Shown in pieces: positions 1-9,057 of a stretch of DNA of 64,000 bases. The DNA is from Nematostella vectensis. Lineage: Eukaryota; Cnidaria; Anthozoa; Actiniaria; Edwardsiidae. Where the stretch lies: NCBI RefSeq assembly GCF_932526225.1, contig NC_064045.1, positions 9,790,022 to 9,854,021 of the forward strand. The letters run 5' to 3'. Below the pieces are notes generated by a model. The model was given only the letters and a program-made list of their open reading frames with translations. It was not told the DNA's origin and did no database searches. Position numbers and translations under genes: made by a program. Position 1 is the stretch's first letter; each line of letters begins with the position of its first letter.

Positions 1-82
1 TGGATCGCCACAGGATTACCGATGATCAAAAAGCATCTCCGAATAGTAGCAGCTAGCAGGCTTATACATTGACTCTTCTAAC

Positions 83-374
83 CTATCCTATCACCCGTGG
101 TTTACCTGAGTCAAATAGCCACTTAATCTCGTTATCCTTTAAGCTCATGTGGAATATCACCAAGTTGTTCAAATGCGCCCGCAAGAAGAGCGTCTTCGTG
201 TCTTTTATTCTGCCGATCTCGTAACGCGGATGCTCGTTCCATGTCAAGTCCACGTTTGACAAGCTGCTCACAATGCTTTTATCCTCTGTCCCGTTGATGA
301 AAATAGTCATTCTCTTTTCTTTCCTGTCCCACCTGATGATCACGTGGTTCCACGCGTTGATAGTAAGCGCACCG
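83..374 (-). CDS. LamG-like jelly-roll domain, second-half exon (last exon seen of the PAN/lectin/LamG gene)
   Basis: Reading the minus strand, an acceptor (tttatcctttag) is followed at 374 by an open frame that completes a split codon. It encodes NAWNHVIIRWD, IFINGTEDKS, YEIGRIKDTK and LNNLVIFHMSLKDNEI, the pattern of the second half of laminin-G/concanavalin-type domains (trp-his-val strand, the 'ING' hairpin, and the closing 'L..nei..L' helix). Its phase (one base completing AG|C) fits exactly with the donor of the exon at 5603-5881, so the two together make one domain. The frame stops at 83-85 after IGK-like residues; a possible donor (actcag|gtaaac) lies just before, so this may or may not be the true carboxyl end. 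The protein should be extracellular and bind carbohydrate or protein ligands; the ligand is unknown. Confidence 0.7.
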
Positions 375-430
375 CTAAAGGATAAAAATATACACGTTTT
401 CTTATTTGTTTTCATTTTCTCCGTGTCCAC

Positions 431-1510
431 ACCTGCTAATAAACTTTCTTATCATTCATTGATTAAACATTTCCTGACCATCAGACTGAAATAAGAAGCA
501 ATTATTTGCGATATCTGATAATTGTAAAATTCCTCTGCTGCACCTATACACACACAAACACTAGAGCAAGCCAAAAATTAAAAGGAGCTGGCAAACCTTT
601 GGCGCAAAGACAAAAGTAAAATATTTCGTCTTAATTGACGATCCTTGGCAATGTGTGATGTCAAGTTATGTAGTATAAATAATATCTCATACTCGCGGAT
701 AACACTGCCCCGGGCAATCTTAAAGAAGGCTAATCACGCCACCATTTTATGGTATCGCTCACAGTTAGGGTCATAACTAAAATTGGAGGTATCAGTTTAC
801 CTAATTATTATGCAAAATGCCTAATTTTAAATACTGTCACACTTAAAAATCTATAGTCAAAGCTTTAATAATTAAGAATTAAATTATGAAATAAACTACA
901 TTTTTGGGGTATCAGTAGGATAAAAACTATTGAAGCAAAAAAATATTTAAGTGTCCAGTTGAGTACAATGACTGTGGCCACACAAGTAAACTTGCACCTA
1001 GAATACTAGGTTGTTCAAGTTTGTGGGAGCATCTACACATTTAAGCCCATCCTCTCTCTCTTTCCCCTATTTTTTATAAGCACTTAATGTTTGATACATT
1101 CACTGTACTATGTTGCATTTTTATCAAACACGTGAAACTATTGAGAAAATTAATTAAAATCTATTTAAAATCCCCGAATTTATAGTAGACCCCTGGTATG
1201 AAGTTGCCATACCTTGAGCAGTCTAAAATAACTAAAATACCTCGTGATTTAGGTAGAAACACAGCGGGGCAAAGCTAGAAGTTCTCTATTTTATTTTGTA
1301 TCAAGTGAAACTTTGACCAATTCTATGGCGGGTCACACAAAGCATCCATTTCCATCGGCTAATTCAAGAAAGTAACCAAGAAATTTTTAATAAAATATCG
1401 TCAATATCATATCAGACTTCATTCGCAAATTATTATTTTGAAGTTTTCTCGCAAATAAACCGTTATATTTTCGATGTGAACAATAACAAAGTAGTGGGTG
1501 ATCGACATTC
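431..1510. other. AT-rich stretch without recognised gene
   Basis: Lies in the intron between the two LamG exons. It has only short frames, homopolymer runs and no obvious terminal repeats. Base composition changes sharply to GC-rich near 1510, where the retroelement-derived DNA seems to begin. Confidence 0.5.
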
Positions 1511-1583
1511 TTTAAGTGTGTTCTAGTCCAAAGTCATTCTCGGGGACCAAGCCCAACGCGGAGACCGGGTAATAAGACGGCAC

Positions 1584-1811
1584 GTGCATCGCCCCGGGCA
1601 TCCTCATCTGCTGACGGGATATGTTACTCGTGGAATCGTGGGAAGTGCACTTCACCGACGTTTCCTGTCTGTCAGTTTTCCCACCGCTGCGCGACCTGTT
1701 CCGGACCTCACCCACAAGTGGAGTGTGCTAGCCAGGGACGCAAACCAAACAGAGCGCGCTCCTCCTCTCCCAGCACCAAGCCTTCGAAACGCCATCATCG
1801 ATAAGTTGTAG
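1584..1811 (+). other. Unassigned 75-codon GC-rich frame near the 5' side of the DIRS-like element
   Basis: An ATG-initiated frame rich in Arg, Pro and Leu, ending at a TAG. It sits in the GC-rich block that runs on to the retroelement, so it could be a leftover of the element's first ORF. I recognise no domain, and chance is an equally good explanation. Confidence 0.15.
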
Positions 1812-2099
1812 AAGTTGACTTTGCAAACCTATATTAACCTATAGGTCGGATAAGTGACACTTGTTATGCTCAGTAGGCTCATTATTGCGTCAATATTGTG
1901 TTATATTAGCGTGCCGTCTCCCAGCATACTTAGCGCAGAGTTGTGGCGGGCACGGGATTGCTATTTCCCACCTGCCTCCCCAACCCCGCCCCCCGAGGCC
2001 AAGTCTAGGTTTCGGACTTCGCTTCTGGTCTAGGGTAGCGCGCCTTTACTACGAGTGCGTAGGTTGTTATTGCACCCGGTAAGGGGGGGCGGAGTATGT

Positions 2100-2272
2100 T
2101 GAGGTTATTCGTTTTCCCGGACTCTTCGCGCAGGTTGCGGCACTGGTGGGGATAGGAAGGCTCGCCCGCTTTCCTGGATGCTTCCCGTGGGGGAAATTGC
2201 GCACGTAGGTTGGTTGGGATATTAAATAATAATAATAAAAAATAATAAAAATAAAGAAATAAATAAAAAATT

Positions 2273-2311
<39 letters not shown>

Positions 2312-2340
2312 GGACGGACGGACGGACGGACGGACGGACG

Positions 2341-2380
<40 letters not shown>

Positions 2381-2383
2381 TTC

Positions 2384-2446
<63 letters not shown>

Positions 2447-3260
2447 TAGATAGATGCTTCCAGGGTGTTTCATGCAGTGCGGCTCAGCGCTGAACAGGTT
2501 TGCCGTCCTCCAAGGTGGGACGCAAGTGGTTACTGCGCCCGCAGGATGTTAAGCCTTTCTCAAGCGGGGTGCTTCGCGCGGGGTTGTTACTGAGCATGTG
2601 GGATGGTGAGGTTCGCCCTTCTCCCAGGATTCCTCGCGCAGGGCTGTCACTGCGCACGCGACTTTGTCCGGTCAAGTTTTCGCCCAGGAGGCGTCGCGCA
2701 GGGTTATTACTGCGCATACGGGATGGTAAGGTTCGCCTTTCTCCCAGGATGCTTCGCGCAGGGTTGTTACTGCGCATGCGACTTGGTCTGGTCTGGCCCT
2801 CCCACAGGGTGCTTTGCGCAGGGTTGTTACCGCGCACGGTACTTGTTTCTTGTTATTCTTCGCGCAGAATACTACTCGCAGGGTTGTTGCTGCGCGTGTG
2901 GGATGGTAAGTTTCGCCCTTCTCCCAGGTGGATTCGCGCAGGGTTGTTACAGAGCATGCGACCTGATTCGGTCCGGTTTTCTCCTTGGATACTACGCGCA
3001 GGGTTTGTTACTGCGCATACGGGATGGTAAGGTTTCCCCTTCTCCGAGGATGCTTCGCGCCGGGTGGTTTCGGTGCATACGCGATGAAAGGTCGCTCGTG
3101 CGGGTTGTTTCGCGTAGGGTGTTGCTGCGCACGTGAGATAGTTCGTCATTTTTCTCCCAGGTTGCTTCGCGCTGGGTGTTACTTTGCATGCGCGATAGCA
3201 AGGTTTGCGTTTATCACAGGTCTCTTATTCGAACAGGGTGTTCAAGAAGATTGTTTACAG
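2100..3260. repeat. GC-rich minisatellite, unit about 60 bp, roughly a dozen degenerate copies
   Basis: A unit of the form TTCGCGCAGGGTTGTTACTG, then CGCATGCG, a GATGGTAAGG or ACTTGGTCTGG part, and a TTCTCCCAGGATG part recurs about every 60 bp from about 2560 to 3260. Weaker copies lie from about 2100 before the GACA tract. Copies differ by substitutions and small indels. The array lies directly upstream of the DIRS-like reverse transcriptase, shares its GC-rich composition, and is probably part of that element's 5' region. Several frames run open through it, but the encoded peptides only mirror the repeat. Confidence 0.8.
2270..2452. repeat. (GACA)n / (GACG)n compound microsatellite
   Basis: About 180 bp of GACA repeats with an internal block of GACG, ending in GATA units. 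It gives spurious open frames on both strands (Ser-Val-Cys-Leu and Thr-Asp-Arg-Gln repeats). Confidence 0.95.
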
Positions 3261-3533
3261 CATGGCACATGCAGGTTGGTACGACCAGATCTGCTCTGAG
3301 GGGGGTTTGATCTACGCCCGCGTGGTGCTAAGGCTCACCACCAATCATCGAGCGATTCGACACCGCTCACGGGAGTCCACACTTCACCCAGGTTTACCAA
3401 CTCCTAGGGTACTTCTATCTTCTAGGATCCTCTGAGCGCGCGGCAAGAGCCAGCTTGCCCCCTCCCCTTCTCTGTTTTCAGCCTGCCAGCTCTAGTGGCT
3501 TCGGGAGTTGATGAGTGACTTTTTGTTGCAGCA

Positions 3534-4742
3534 TTGCCCGCATCAGTCCCATCGGTGACGCCTCTAAAGTCCGACAGGTTCGATGCACAGTTTATTAAAC
3601 ACCCCGATCAACACCTGGTGGCATATGTACTAGATGGTATACGCCATGGGTTTAGAGTAGCATTTGACGGGTCTTCAGCACTCCTGTCGAGCAAAAAGAA
3701 TAAGCAATCTGCACAGGAGCACCCTTCGGTGGTCGACGATTATCTGGCGAATGAGGTATCGCTAGGTAGAGTGGCTGGGCCGTTTGCATACCCTCCATTC
3801 CCCAACCTACACATCAGCAAATCTGGGGTGATCCCTAAGAGCGGGCAGCCCGGGAAATGGCGTTTGATTGTCGGCCTATCATCGCCTGAGGGCGCTAGTG
3901 TGAATGACGGGATTGATCCCGAACAGTTTACCTTGAACTACATACGAGTCGACGATATCATTAAAATGATAGACAAATTCAGCCCGGGGGCTTCAATCGC
4001 AAAATTCGACGTCATGTCGGCGTACCGGAACGTCCCAGTCCACCCCTCCGATCGTTATCTTTTGGGTATGAGATGGCGCGCACATTATTATGTTGATCTT
4101 GCATGGCCGTTCGGCCTCCGCTCCGCCCCATACATCTTCAATACAGTGGCCTCTATGGTGGAGTGGATTCTGGTAAACAATCACCAAGTGTCGGACATTA
4201 TGAACTACCTTGACGATTTTATTTTGGCGGGCCCACCCGACTCTCCGAGGTGTGCGCGAGATCTGTCAGTGGCGCTACAGGTCTGCACCAATCTTGGCCT
4301 TCCTTTGCATCCGGGCAAGTGTGGTGGCCCCTCCTCGACACTTACCGTTCTAGGTATAGAACTAGATTTAGTCAACCGCGTAGCCCGGTTACCAGCAGAC
4401 AAGTTGGCGAATCTACGCGCACTCATCAATAAGTGGTCTCGCCTAGATTGTTGCATCAGGCACGATTTAGAATCTTTAATCGGCCACCTTCATCACGCTG
4501 CTAAAGTAGTGTGGCCTGGCCAGCCGTTCATCCGGCGCTTGATCGATCAACTCCGATGCTTCAGACATGACAGACACCCAATTCGCATTAACAATGAAAC
4601 TCGTCACGACATGGCGTGGTGGCAACAGTTCTTGGAATCTTGGAACAGTGTCAGCTTCTGGCTTTATCCTGGTTTAGAAGCGACTCCTACGGTCGGTATA
4701 CTATCCACCGCCACCTGGGCCTTGGGTTTCCAGACCACCTAA
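3534..4742 (+). pseudogene. DIRS-type retrotransposon reverse transcriptase (internally deleted element)
   Basis: A 402-codon frame with an ordered reverse-transcriptase core. KWRLIVGLSSPEGASVNDGI is followed by IAKFDVMSAYRNVPVHP (catalytic Asp in FDV), the palm segment AWPFGLRSAPYIFN, and the second catalytic pair in NYLDDFILAG. A thumb-like segment (VLGIELDLVNRVARLP, L..LIGHLHHAAKVVWPG) comes next. The wording, especially YLDDF and the LxxLiGhLxxaxkvv thumb, is that of DIRS/PAT/Ngaro elements rather than LINE or Ty3 reverse transcriptases. The frame ends just after WNSVSFW, where the RNase H domain should begin, and runs into tyrosine-recombinase remains, so RNase H, any methyltransferase and most of the recombinase are deleted. 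The first codon is uncertain; the frame is open upstream without an obvious ATG context. Confidence 0.85.
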
Positions 4743-4908
4743 TGTTTTGGGCTGCCTGCTGCCTCGCCTACTTTGGCTTTCTGAGAGCATCTGAGTTTAC
4801 GATAGACTCGTTAAACAATCTCTTGGCCGTTGGTCTAGTGACGCGTATAAGGGCTACATCCATACCTCCGTAGAGGCGTTAGCAGCCGCTTCTGCTAGTT
4901 TGGTTTAA
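4742..4908 (+). pseudogene. Tyrosine recombinase remnant of the DIRS-like element
   Basis: Immediately after the reverse transcriptase, in another frame, 4742-4803 encodes WAACCLAYFGFLRASEFT, the conserved DIRS recombinase segment with the catalytic Arg (FLRxSE). A further deletion and frame change follows. Then 4804-4908 encodes VKQSLGRWSSDAYKGYI and stops at TAA, matching the recombinase carboxyl end with the GRW/SSDAY motif holding the nucleophile Tyr. Two short conserved blocks are thus joined with the roughly 100 residues between them missing. The element cannot encode a working recombinase. Confidence 0.75.
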
Positions 4909-5011
4909 TAAAAGATACCTCCTGTTCATTCTGTGGTTGGTGCTTGGTTTTGTTGGGGTCAGGAGGTCCCATGGTAGCCGAGCCACAGTCCCTCCTTTTC
5001 AAGCACCTGGT

Positions 5012-5444
5012 TGGCGGGGAGCTGTGGCCCGGTTGCAATGGCTCCCTGGGTAGCGCTTGGTCGGGCGAACAGTACACGCTCCGATACCTAACCCCAACTT
5101 ATGTGACGGTGTTTTTTAATGTGTCTGAATGAAATTTAGACGAAGTTAAACCGAGTCAGGGTAGCGCGCTCTGGGGCCGAATGCCGGCCCCTGGTCAAGA
5201 GAACGACCACCCCGCGCCTTTCTTGCACTGGCAGCGTTTCGAGTGAAGCTAACCTATATGATCCACGCTTTTTAGTCCCCACCCACCCTCCCAAAGCTTA
5301 TGGTAATTATATTCCACTGAGAAATCAGTGTGACGGCTATCCCTTGTGGCGGGGAGCTGTGGCCCGGTTGCCATGGTTCCCTGGGTAGAGCTTGGTCGGG
5401 CGACCAGTACGCGCTCCGATACCTAACCCCAACTTATCTGACGA
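5012..5444. repeat. 98-bp direct repeat pair in the 3' region of the DIRS-like element (split direct repeats?)
   Basis: Positions 5012-5109 and 5347-5444 are near-identical. Both run from TGGCGGGGAGCTGTGGCCCG through GGTCGGGCGA and CTCCGATACCTAACCCC to ACTTATnTGACG. They enclose about 240 bp of other sequence. A B1-A2-B2 arrangement downstream of the ORFs is the known terminal design of split-direct-repeat (Ngaro/PAT-like) tyrosine-recombinase retroelements. I could not find the matching A1 copy on the 5' side, so the assignment of parts is inference. Confidence 0.75.
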
Positions 5445-5602
5445 TGAGTTTAACTATTCATTAAAGGTACAAGGGTTATTTTTTAGGAGGGTAAGCACAA
5501 AAGGTACTAGTCAATTCATGATGCACATGAACAGGTAAACAAGATGGTGTTCTTGTTTCACGGTAATAAGTCTAGAGATGTTTTGGGCTCTTGGATCCTT
5601 AC

Positions 5603-5881
5603 CTTGAGGCCATCACAATGAAATCGTTCGCATTTGTGTTACGAAGTAGCAGATCTATTTTTAAATTGCCGTCAAGTAGAAACTTAAACTGATGTGGATC
5701 CCACCAGTCCGCGAGTATCGCACCCTTCGTGAACGGGTAAACTGGCCTAATCCATATACCGACCGTAAACCGAGTCTTCCGGAAACCGATCGATGGGAAT
5801 GTCGCATAGGACCCCTCTTCTCCATTAAGATATAGCGCTTGTTTGCCACCAACCATTTGGAATTCGGCAGCTCCATGTTTT
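5603..5881 (-). CDS. LamG-like jelly-roll domain, first-half exon
   Basis: On the minus strand an acceptor (aaatttcag) precedes 5881 and a donor (AAG|GTAAGG) follows 5603. The 279-bp exon encodes QALYLNGEEGSYATFPSI, RFTVGIWIRPV, GAILADWWDPHQFKFLL and LKIDLLLRNTN, the first half of a laminin-G_3 type fold. It ends with two bases (AG) of a split Ser codon, which the exon at 83-374 completes. The intron between them contains the DIRS-like element, so that insertion was tolerated in an intron. The upstream exon that supplies the first two bases of the opening codon was not identified. Confidence 0.75.
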
Positions 5882-6094
5882 CTGAAATTTATTGAAAACC
5901 TTTGTTTTTTAGGAGGACAGGGAAAAAAAGATTTAGCGCATTGGTTTAGAGAAGTTACATTGTTTCCATGGTAAAATGCATTTATCCAGGGTAGAAGTTT
6001 GGTGGGGTTGGGCATGCGTGTGTGTGTGGGGAGGGGGTGGGGGTGGTGGTGAGACAAATGAATGGAGCTTTAGCAGAGATAAAAATAAGAATAA

Positions 6095-6201
6095 GAATGG
6101 TGATAAGTGATAACAACGATGATTGTGATGATGGTGGTGATTATGGTGATGATGACAATGATGGTGGTTGTGGTGATGAATATGGTGATGGTGATGATGA
6201 C
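6095..6201. repeat. GAT/GGT-rich simple repeat
   Basis: Degenerate (GATGATGGT)n low-complexity tract. It produces an Asp/Gly-rich open frame on the plus strand that I regard as meaningless. Confidence 0.9.
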
Positions 6202-6257
6202 ATGCAATTATTATAGAATTTATCTACATACATGATATTATCATCACTGCCGTCAAG

Positions 6258-6430
6258 CGCATAGTTTGAGAACAGTTTCACTGGAGTGTAGCCTGTGGGT
6301 AATCAAAGAAGAAGGCGGTTATTGTACATGTAATTTTTACACACCGTCACGTTATGACAAGTTTCACTTGAGTGTAGCCTGTGGCTAAATCAAATAAATG
6401 GGGGTTATATTGTACACGTACTTTTCTCGT
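6258..6430. repeat. Two tandem copies of a ~90-bp sequence
   Basis: Both copies carry TTTCACTnGAGTGTAGCCTG, then TGGnTAAATCAAA-like, then GGnGGTTATnTTGTACA. The spacing is about 92 bp and the copies have diverged by several substitutions. Confidence 0.7.
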
Positions 6431-6675
6431 TATAAGGCTCAAGGTCGGTTGTTAGTCATACACTACAACCTCGTAGAAAGTTTATCAACATTTTATTTCG
6501 AGTTTACAGGGGAGGGGCAGGGGGCGCTTGTCCCCAAAACACAGCACCCCTCCCACTGGCAACCCCCCCCCACCCCACCCTCAATTTTGGGGGTATTCCG
6601 TCGCCCATGGTTTGCCTTAATTTTCTTGCGTTTTTGTGAGTGAAAACTTTATTAAAAAAATATGTTTGTACTTAC

Positions 6676-6843
6676 AGTCTAAGCAGCGAGCCTTGAGTAT
6701 TTTTTCGTACAGGAAGGTGTTTTCTTGCTCACTTGCAATGGACGCAAGGCCCCCTCCGTTCGCGTTACAGACTGCCTTGGCCTCGTGCCAGGTCGATGGC
6801 GTGGAATTGTACTTGAACAACGACGAGTTGAACTCAGCCCATT
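6676..6843 (-). CDS. C-type lectin-like domain, N-terminal exon (partial domain)
   Basis: An acceptor (tctgcaacag) ends before 6843 and a donor (GACT|GTAAGT) follows 6676 on the minus strand. The 168-bp exon encodes YNSTPSTWHEAKAVCNANGG and GLASIASEQENTFLYEKIL, the classic opening of a C-type lectin domain: Trp-x-x-Ala-x-x-x-Cys, then Gly-Gly-x-L-A-S-I-x-S-x-x-E. The second half of the domain (WIG, WND and the calcium-binding positions) is not visible in the 800 bp before the LamG exon. The lectin is therefore either truncated or spliced in a way I cannot see. Phase is 1 on both sides, which does not fit the neighbouring exons directly, so at least one exon is missing from this model. Confidence 0.7.
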
Positions 6844-7483
6844 CTGTTGCAGATAAACGCGAAAAGTCACCAATGTACATGATACACAGACTAGAGAAAG
6901 CTTACCAATACCTGACACTGTACTAATCCTATGTTGCTGATGGTTTTGTTGGTTTTAGAACAGTTTTGTTCGGTGGTGGCACTCTAATAATTTTGTGGCT
7001 ACCATAAATAATCTAATAAATGCCCGGGATTTTTATTAAACTTAGATGTTCCGAGGGGAGGCGCTCAATAGATAGGCGTAGGGGGTTCTTTACAAACTAT
7101 AACACACCCAAGTGCAGTGGGGTTCTCATCTCAGTCAGATCAAGTTAAATTATAGCCCGCGTGGCAAGCGTTTCTTGACAGTGAGCAAGTCTCAACCAGT
7201 AAAAGCCATGTTCAGATTAAGCAAGAAGGCAATTGAATTTGATTTATATTACCGGAAGCTTAGAGGAGGCGTTCATTAAATAGGAGGCGTTTTTTTAGAT
7301 AGGGGGCGTTTATTAGATCATTTACGGTAGCGTTCGGCCACGAGTGGCTAGATGTGTGTCGTCGCCCAATTCCTGAAAAGTTTGAATTATAATCCTAGCG
7401 TTTGCGTGGCCGGATAACTAGCCAGTAAAACAATACGAGTGCCGACGAGCTAACAACAAATGTTCCGAAACTCTACAGTAAAC

Positions 7484-7621
7484 CGGCGGTTATGTTGAGT
7501 TTCAGAGCAGTTTTCTATCAGCTCTCTTGCGCGGCCACTCAAAAACCTAACAAAACAAACTACGAACGAGTTCGCGTTATCTTGGATAAAAAACTGATCT
7601 GTAACTCAACATAACCGCCAG
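7484..7621. mobile_element. Short foldback element (MITE-like), ~138 bp
   Basis: Inverted repeats CGGCGGTTATGTTGAGTT at the left and AACTCAACATAACCGCCA at the right are continued by imperfect pairing (CAGAGCAG / CTGATCTG). No coding content. It lies between the lectin and PAN exons. Confidence 0.7.
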
Positions 7622-7830
7622 CTACGCAGGCTAGGATTGAATCGGCCAGCGGTGCACCTCACCTACGCATGTGTAGTTACTCCAGGTATCGGCCAAAGGT
7701 AGGCAAAAGTTGTCTCCACAGGGAAACCGGTCACAGACAGTAGCCACCTAATTGAGAATACTGATTAGAAAGTTCTTTCTCTAGTACATAAGTAGCGTGG
7801 TATTTTTTTAATCTTCGAATAACTACTCAC

Positions 7831-8076
7831 CTTGTTTCCAGTTCCAAAAAAATAATAGCCAGGTTTGAATACAAAGTCCGCCCATACTGCTGATTCAGCT
7901 GTTTTGTTCAGTAGCTCACACTGACGTAATTTATCTCCATCTTTTTGAAAGTTGAATGATTGGCAGCCGTCAGTCTCCATACATTTCAAAGAACAATCAA
8001 ACGATGACGTCACAAGGACTGTGGTGATTGTGGCACCCAGCAAAACGCCTCCTGTTGGACCAAGCTCGTCATAAGT
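7831..8076 (-). CDS. PAN/apple-like domain exon
   Basis: On the minus strand, acceptor (aatgattaag) then a 246-bp exon ending at donor AAG|GTGAGT. It is phase 0 at both ends, so it is a symmetric domain-module exon. It encodes SSFDCSLKCMETDGCQSFNF, GDKLRQCELLNKT and a closing KPGYYFF, the cysteine spacing of PAN/apple domains (Cys-x3-Cys-x5-Cys-x-S-F, then a later Cys-x-L). It probably provides protein or glycan binding in a secreted protein. It follows the signal-peptide exon and precedes the lectin exon in the direction of transcription. Confidence 0.7.
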
Positions 8077-8270
8077 CTTAATCATTATCATTATAATCAT
8101 TATCATCATCATCAAATCATAACCACCATACAATCGTCAGCATCACTATTATTATTTTCAATATTGTTATTATTAGTTGTAGTAGTATTGGTATGCTATG
8201 AAGGGCATGCGATGAGCTCAAAATCATTTATAGAGAGTTCGACATAATGTCATAATAGATTTAGCCCCAC

Positions 8271-8420
8271 TAACCTTTTTTTAAACTTGTGTAGCACACC
8301 CTGTGTGACGTATTGATCACGTGCTAACCCAGTTGAATCGCCAGACTCCACGGTCAGCGCACACGTTCGAGATATCACACAAGTCAAAAGCACCATCAAA
8401 ATCGTTTGCCCGCGCTGCAT
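8271..8420 (-). CDS. Signal-peptide (first coding) exon of the PAN/lectin/LamG gene
   Basis: An ATG at 8420 on the minus strand begins MQRGQTILMVLLTCVISR, then TCALTVESGD: a short basic start, a hydrophobic core and a plausible cleavage after an Ala/Cys region. I prefer this ATG to one 13 codons upstream because it puts the hydrophobic core at the right distance. Two donors are possible: the good AAAAG|GTTAGT (exon end 8275, phase 2) or the weaker TTA|GTGGGG (exon end 8271, phase 0). Only the second is in phase with the PAN exon as read here. Either it is used, or a small exon remains undetected. Confidence 0.55.
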
Positions 8421-8601
8421 TGTAACACGTAAATGCTCTGGAAATAGCGAATTAGTCAATAAATGAATTGAGTGTTGTTTTGTACAAGCCTGTTAATCCG
8501 TCCATCGATGACAAAGTGACCATAATATAAAATAAGCAAAAAGAATCAGGGAAATAAATAATCATAGTATGAATCATAAAATGCTGTACAGCAGTATGTG
8601 T

Positions 8602-8660
8602 GTTTTCATTGCCTTGGATAAGGACACTCAACCGGGGGCCCCGTCTCTTCCAGCTGCACG
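8602..8660 (+). repeat. Fragment of the tRNA-derived SINE body
   Basis: GGATAAGGACACTCAACCGG and CCCGTCTCTTCCAGCTGCAC match the central body of the SINE copy at 63574-63867. Confidence 0.7.
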
Positions 8661-8696
8661 TACCACGCTAAAACTAAATCTTATGCAGGCATGAAT

Positions 8697-8961
8697 CAGG
8701 CCCGTACCCAGTGGGGGTGCAGGGGGTGCGAACGCATCCGCCCACAACGACCGAAGGTCCACTTTCGGTTCCCAATGGAAGTGCTATTTGTAGACTATAA
8801 AGCATAAGCTGGACTCTGGAACGTAGCCAAATCCGACAATAAACGCCTCGTGAAGATACTCCCTCCCTCCCTCTCCCTCCCCCCCCCCCCCCCCCCCGAA
8901 AAATTATGTCCACTTGTTTGGATTTCGCACCCCTCCAAGAAAAATCCTGGGTATGGGCCTG
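8697..8961. mobile_element. MITE with CAGGCCCGTACCCAG termini, 265 bp
   Basis: Left end CAGGCCCGTACCCAG and right end CTGGGTATGGGCCTG form inverted termini of 15 bp with one mismatch. The interior has a pyrimidine run ending in a long poly-C stretch. No transposase remains. Confidence 0.75.
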
Positions 8962-9057
8962 TGAATCCAGAAAAACTTCTGACCTTTTTACGAAAAAAAA
9001 AAAGCCAAACACTGTCGTCCAAATCAACAGAATGAAGACATACAGCTTATACACTGA

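Noticed and set aside
2222..2473. Cys/Leu/Ser/Val-rich and Thr/Asp/Arg/Gln-rich frames
   Set aside because: Direct translations of the GACA/GACG microsatellite.
2484..3299. Frames of 100-180 codons through the 60-bp repeat
   Set aside because: Open in several frames and both strands because of the repeat; no domain and no typical start.
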